NCBI GenBank assembly: GCA_937924675.1
Contig: CALEVL010000016.1
Span: forward strand, 1-8,167
Source of the DNA: an uncultured Ignavibacteria bacterium
GTDB lineage: Bacteria > Bacteroidota > Ignavibacteria > Tepidaquicellales > Tepidaquicellaceae
DNA: 8,167 bases
Reading direction: 5' to 3'
Below, one piece after another: positions 5,321 to 8,167 of the stretch. The position numbers and the translations under genes were made by a program. The notes below the pieces were generated by a model. That model was given only the letters and a program-made list of their open reading frames with translations. It made no database searches and was not told the origin of the DNA. The first letter of the stretch is position 1. Every line of letters starts with the position of its first letter.

Positions 5321-6919
5321 TTGAATCTTATTGAAAAAATCAGAGTGCATGAGAAGCTTATCAACAGAATTGCACAGACTCTTTTGTTGATGACATGTAT
5401 TGTAATGTTTTTTCTTTCTTTAATGAATCATTACAATTTTCTTAAGCATCCCTACCAGCTTGAGTACCGTGAAGGAGCAGGATTATTGGCGGCTCAGGAC
5501 TTCCTGCAAAATGAAAATCCATACAACTTAATTAATCAACCTCAACACACTTACTCTTACGGATTTCTATACCCTTATCTAGTTTCAAAAGCAGCAACTG
5601 TTTTTGGCAATACGCTTTTCGTACACAGAGCTTTTACATACTTGTTTCTCTCGGCAACTTCCTTAATAATATTCTTGGTTCTTATGAGAAAGAAGGCAGG
5701 GTTGATATTTGCTTTTGCAGGCTTGGTTATTCTACAGCAGTCACTGATAAATGCCTCTAATACCTCTATAGCGCGCCCGGAAGGCTTGGGTGTATTTCTT
5801 ATGACATTGGGAATTATTGTTCCCTGGATATGGAACTATAACAGGATCTCGCTTCTTGCAAGCATTATCCTTGGAATACTTGGCTTTTTGACAAAGCAGT
5901 ATTATCTTTTTGTAATTCCCGCATTAGTGGTTTACCTTTTTCTTTTTGTCAATAAGAAGAAGGCAAAGGAATATTTTTTAACTTCAATTGTTTCTTTGAT
6001 CCTGATGATAGTAGTACTTGAGTACGTTTTTCCGTTATACCTGAACAACACATTTTTCACATATCTGAATTACTCGACTTACTCTTATCAATACATGAAA
6101 GATCAGGTTGCCGTATTCGCAGAAGTAAATGTATTTCTCATTTTGATAATTACTTTGTCGTCTGTCTTCATAATCCGGCAATATTTGGAAAAGAGAAGTA
6201 ACATGACAATAAAGGAAATTACTCAGAATGTCAAAAAAATGTTTGTCTTTGATTCAGTGGCACCTGTAAGCAAACCGCTAATCAGGAGCAACTGTGATTT
6301 GCTATTTGCTCTTTCGTTAATGCTTGCATTGTTCATTTTTATAATTAATCTGGGAGGTCATACCGGAAATTATATGGCAGCATATTTATTTCAGCTTGCA
6401 TCTCCTTTTCTTATTCTGGTAACTTTTCAAGCATTGAATTCTGCAAAAGATCTATTGTTCAGATCATTTGCTTGCCTGCTGTTGATCATTACGCTGAATG
6501 TTGAATTTGAATTGCAAAAAATTGAATTCGAGAGATTCAATTCCTGCTTTAAACAAATTGAAGAAATAATCAAATCAAGCAAGAGTCCTTTGAACTCACC
6601 GGAAAACGTATCAATAATGATTCAAGAAGGTAAGCCGGTTTACAATTCAGGGCATTCTGAATATTTTTTTAAAGGCAATCAAGAATCTGATTTGTTGGGA
6701 AGTTCTTCTGATCAAAAATCTAAACGTACAAACGACTATAAGAAAGAAATCGATGATAAGATCATCAGAAAGGAATTTGATGTGATATTTCTTACAGAAG
6801 GCTATTATAGTTTCTTTGTTGACAAAGGACTTCTGTATCAGAACTATTCATTGAAGAACAAATTGTGTGCTCCTATGATACTTCAGGAATGGAAAACGGA
6901 AATTTGGGAGCCGAAGTAA
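5321..6919 (+). CDS. GT-C-like multi-pass membrane glycosyltransferase
   Basis: The protein has 532 residues and about 11-12 membrane segments, the clearest at about 18-35, 105-122, 126-142, 157-172, 178-194, 196-211, 219-237, 268-286, 327-345, 354-371 and 380-393, then a soluble C-terminal domain of about 130 residues. After the first helix comes HPYQLEYREGAG (43-54), an acidic loop placed like the catalytic Asp/Glu loop of GT-C enzymes (PMT/ArnT/GT39), then a GxxxxNPY segment; RPEG (152-155) and FLTKQ (189-193) are further landmarks. Such enzymes transfer sugars from polyprenyl-phosphate donors on the outer face of the inner membrane; donor and acceptor are unknown. The start is uncertain: TTG at 5321 gives this length, GTG at 5345 gives 524 residues, and the first in-frame ATG (residue 24) would cut helix 1. 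No Shine-Dalgarno is visible for any of them. Confidence 0.75.
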   Translation: MNLIEKIRVHEKLINRIAQTLLLMTCIVMFFLSLMNHYNFLKHPYQLEYREGAGLLAAQDFLQNENPYNLINQPQHTYSYGFLYPYLVSKAATVFGNTLFVHRAFTYLFLSATSLIIFLVLMRKKAGLIFAFAGLVILQQSLINASNTSIARPEGLGVFLMTLGIIVPWIWNYNRISLLASIILGILGFLTKQYYLFVIPALVVYLFLFVNKKKAKEYFLTSIVSLILMIVVLEYVFPLYLNNTFFTYLNYSTYSYQYMKDQVAVFAEVNVFLILIITLSSVFIIRQYLEKRSNMTIKEITQNVKKMFVFDSVAPVSKPLIRSNCDLLFALSLMLALFIFIINLGGHTGNYMAAYLFQLASPFLILVTFQALNSAKDLLFRSFACLLLIITLNVEFELQKIEFERFNSCFKQIEEIIKSSKSPLNSPENVSIMIQEGKPVYNSGHSEYFFKGNQESDLLGSSSDQKSKRTNDYKKEIDDKIIRKEFDVIFLTEGYYSFFVDKGLLYQNYSLKNKLCAPMILQEWKTEIWEPK

Positions 6920-7000
6920 TAGCAGATAGAATTCGTCACTTTGTAAAAGACAACTGTGGCTCAAAAACTCTTCGATAGATATCAAATATTTGAAGAAATC

Positions 7001-7018
7001 GAACAGAAAGGTCTGTTC
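7001..7018. repeat. 7-bp hairpin GAACAGA/TCTGTTC
   Basis: GAACAGA (7001-7007) and TCTGTTC (7012-7018) form a perfect 7-bp stem with a four-base AAGG loop. It lies 82 bp after the glycosyltransferase stop and only 3 bases before the larger inverted repeat, so the two may form a single double-hairpin element. No T run follows. Confidence 0.55.
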
Positions 7019-7021
7019 CCA

Positions 7022-7072
7022 TGTGGCGTCAGGACTTTCCTGCCTGCAGCAGGCAGGCGTCCTGACGCCACA
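7022..7072. repeat. 51-nt near-perfect inverted repeat, REP-like
   Basis: The outer arms TGTGGCGTCAGGAC (7022-7035) and GTCCTGACGCCACA (7059-7072) are perfect 14-bp complements. Inside them CCTGCCTGC (7039-7047) and GCAGGCAGG (7049-7057) are perfect 9-base complements around a single A. The arms are offset by TTT on one side and C on the other. The element is clearly richer in GC than the flanking DNA and lies between two genes in the same direction. It could act as a terminator or mRNA stabiliser for the glycosyltransferase transcript, but no T run follows, so a dispersed REP-like palindrome is at least as likely. Only one full copy is in the window. Confidence 0.85.
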
Positions 7073-7186
7073 AGAAACGTTTTGGACAGATGTGATGAGC
7101 TGCAATTTTCAATCACTTTACTTCATATCTCTAAAATCATTAAATGTTTATATTGCTTTTAAATTATACAATGTCTTATCCCCCGA

Positions 7187-8167
7187 ATGAGTGAACATCC
7201 CAGCATTTATGCTGATTACAGAAAGAAGATAGACAATCTACTCTCGCAATCAATCACACGGTCACTTCCGGTATCATTATATGATCCGCTGAATTATGTG
7301 CTTGCAGGCGGTGGAAAGAGAATCCGTCCCATGATGGTTATATTCTCATGTGAAGCCGCAGGAGGGAGCTTTGATGATGCGGTCAATGCATCGGTTGCAA
7401 TGGAGATGCTTCATAACTTCACGCTTGTCCATGACGACATCATGGATAATGCAGACACACGCCGGGGAGAACCTACGGTTCACACAAAATGGAATGAGAA
7501 TGTCGCAATACTTGTCGGAGATCAACTCATCGGACTCGCTTACATCTATCTTCTTAAAACAAATTCGGATAACATCAGAAAGATCACCAACGCATTTACC
7601 GAAGGAATAATCGAAGTCTGCGAGGGGCAGAGTTTTGATAAGGAATATGAGGAAAGGAAAGATGTCACAATTGAAGAGTATATGATGATGATCAGAAAGA
7701 AGACTGCCAAGATGCTGGAAACTTCTGCGGCAGTTGGGGGTTTGATTGGAGGCGGTGATGAGAAATTTGTTGGTAATGTAAAAGAGTTTGCCCTCAATAC
7801 CGGACTCGCATTTCAGATTCAGGATGATCTGCTGGATATTATTGCCGATGAGGAAGAGTTTGGAAAGAAAACCGGCGGTGATATTATCGAAGGCAAGAAG
7901 ACATATCTCCTTCTTAAAGCATTTGAATCCGCAGAAGACGGTGCTGACAAAGAGCTGATCAAAAAGATAATAGACAACAACGGATTGAAGGATGCAACTG
8001 ATTCGGATATTGATAAAGTCAGAGAAGTTTATGTGAGATCGGGAGCGATTGAATCGGCAAGAAAAGAGATTGAAAAATTTACAAAGCTTGCCGAGGATTG
8101 TCTCGAACAATTGCCGGCTAACATTGGCCGTGAGCGGCTAAAATGGCTGACGGAAATGCTGATGAAC
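7187..8167 (+). CDS. trans-polyprenyl diphosphate synthase, 3' end missing
   Basis: The frame is open from ATG 7187 to the window edge: 327 residues, near the usual 320-330, so only a few codons should be missing. An in-frame TAA at 7160-7162 makes this ATG the first possible start; no Shine-Dalgarno is visible. The enzyme condenses isopentenyl diphosphate with allylic diphosphates. Landmarks: GGGKRIRP 41-48 (IPP binding), first Asp-rich motif DDIMD 83-87 followed by TRRG, KKT 171-173, second Asp-rich motif QIQDDLLD 210-217 and GKKT 236-239, all intact, so it should be active. Phe78, five residues before the first motif, is bulky; in archaeal-type GGPP synthases an aromatic residue there limits chain length, so a short product (about C15-C20) is inferred. 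It could feed carotenoid, quinone or undecaprenyl routes. It is the first gene after the 51-nt hairpin and could head an operon. Confidence 0.93.
   Translation, partial: MSEHPSIYADYRKKIDNLLSQSITRSLPVSLYDPLNYVLAGGGKRIRPMMVIFSCEAAGGSFDDAVNASVAMEMLHNFTLVHDDIMDNADTRRGEPTVHTKWNENVAILVGDQLIGLAYIYLLKTNSDNIRKITNAFTEGIIEVCEGQSFDKEYEERKDVTIEEYMMMIRKKTAKMLETSAAVGGLIGGGDEKFVGNVKEFALNTGLAFQIQDDLLDIIADEEEFGKKTGGDIIEGKKTYLLLKAFESAEDGADKELIKKIIDNNGLKDATDSDIDKVREVYVRSGAIESARKEIEKFTKLAEDCLEQLPANIGRERLKWLTEMLMN

Noticed and set aside
5491..5510. GGCTCAGGACTTCCTGC resembles the left arm of the 7022-7072 repeat
   Set aside because: It encodes AAQDFLQ in a coherent part of the glycosyltransferase frame, so the likeness is best explained by coincidence.
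6848..7190. Short ORFs on both strands across the hairpin element (68, 66 and 85 codons)
   Set aside because: Their sequences are translations of the palindrome (VRT, PDAT runs) joined to A/T-rich flanks, with no consistent start signal or protein-like character.
7346..8110. 254-codon minus-strand ORF opposite the prenyl synthase
   Set aside because: It is a Cys/Phe/Ile-rich shadow of a gene with all catalytic motifs on the plus strand.

Overview
The window is AT-rich DNA that looks like a chromosomal segment from the Bacteroidota/Ignavibacteriota (FCB) side of the bacteria. This rests on the protein families (a long helical 'NSPFFN' protein of unknown function, a GT-C-like membrane protein with an EYREG loop, a DDIMD-type prenyl synthase), on weak or absent Shine-Dalgarno sites at most starts, and on one TAnnTTTG-like promoter box. 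The assignment is an inference, not a database result.

Layout, left to right. (1) 1-507 (+): the 3' part of a small P-loop ATPase of the AAA_28 type, cut by the window edge inside Walker A. (2) 534-2045 (-): a 503-residue helical protein of unknown function, convergent with the first gene and starting at GTG behind a good ribosome binding site. (3) 2236-3012 (+): a secreted beta-barrel outer-membrane protein, followed by a probable intrinsic terminator. An antisense 47-codon ORF overlaps its 3' end. (4) 3226-4800 (-): an Lsa-like ABC-F ATPase, a family that includes ribosome-protection antibiotic-resistance factors. (5) 4801-5320: 520 bp without a firm gene. It holds candidate leader elements of the ABC-F gene (a TATATTTG box, a 7-residue upstream ORF inside a GC-rich hairpin, a 14-bp perfect palindrome) and a possible 40-residue ORF. 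(6) 5321-6919 (+): a multi-pass GT-C-like membrane glycosyltransferase. (7) 7001-7072: two adjacent hairpins, the second a near-perfect 51-nt inverted repeat. (8) 7187-8167 (+): an almost complete trans-polyprenyl diphosphate synthase that runs off the right edge.

The genes do not form an operon. Orientation alternates and most are separated by 190-520 bp, so each is probably transcribed alone. The only evident functional theme is envelope and isoprenoid biology (outer-membrane barrel, lipid-linked-sugar type glycosyltransferase, prenyl diphosphate synthase), and that link is loose. I see no integrase, transposase, CRISPR array, tRNA or rRNA. I did not find a convincing undescribed multi-gene system. 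The most interesting material is the ABC-F leader region, the 51-nt hairpin element and two short antisense ORFs in the intergenic spaces.
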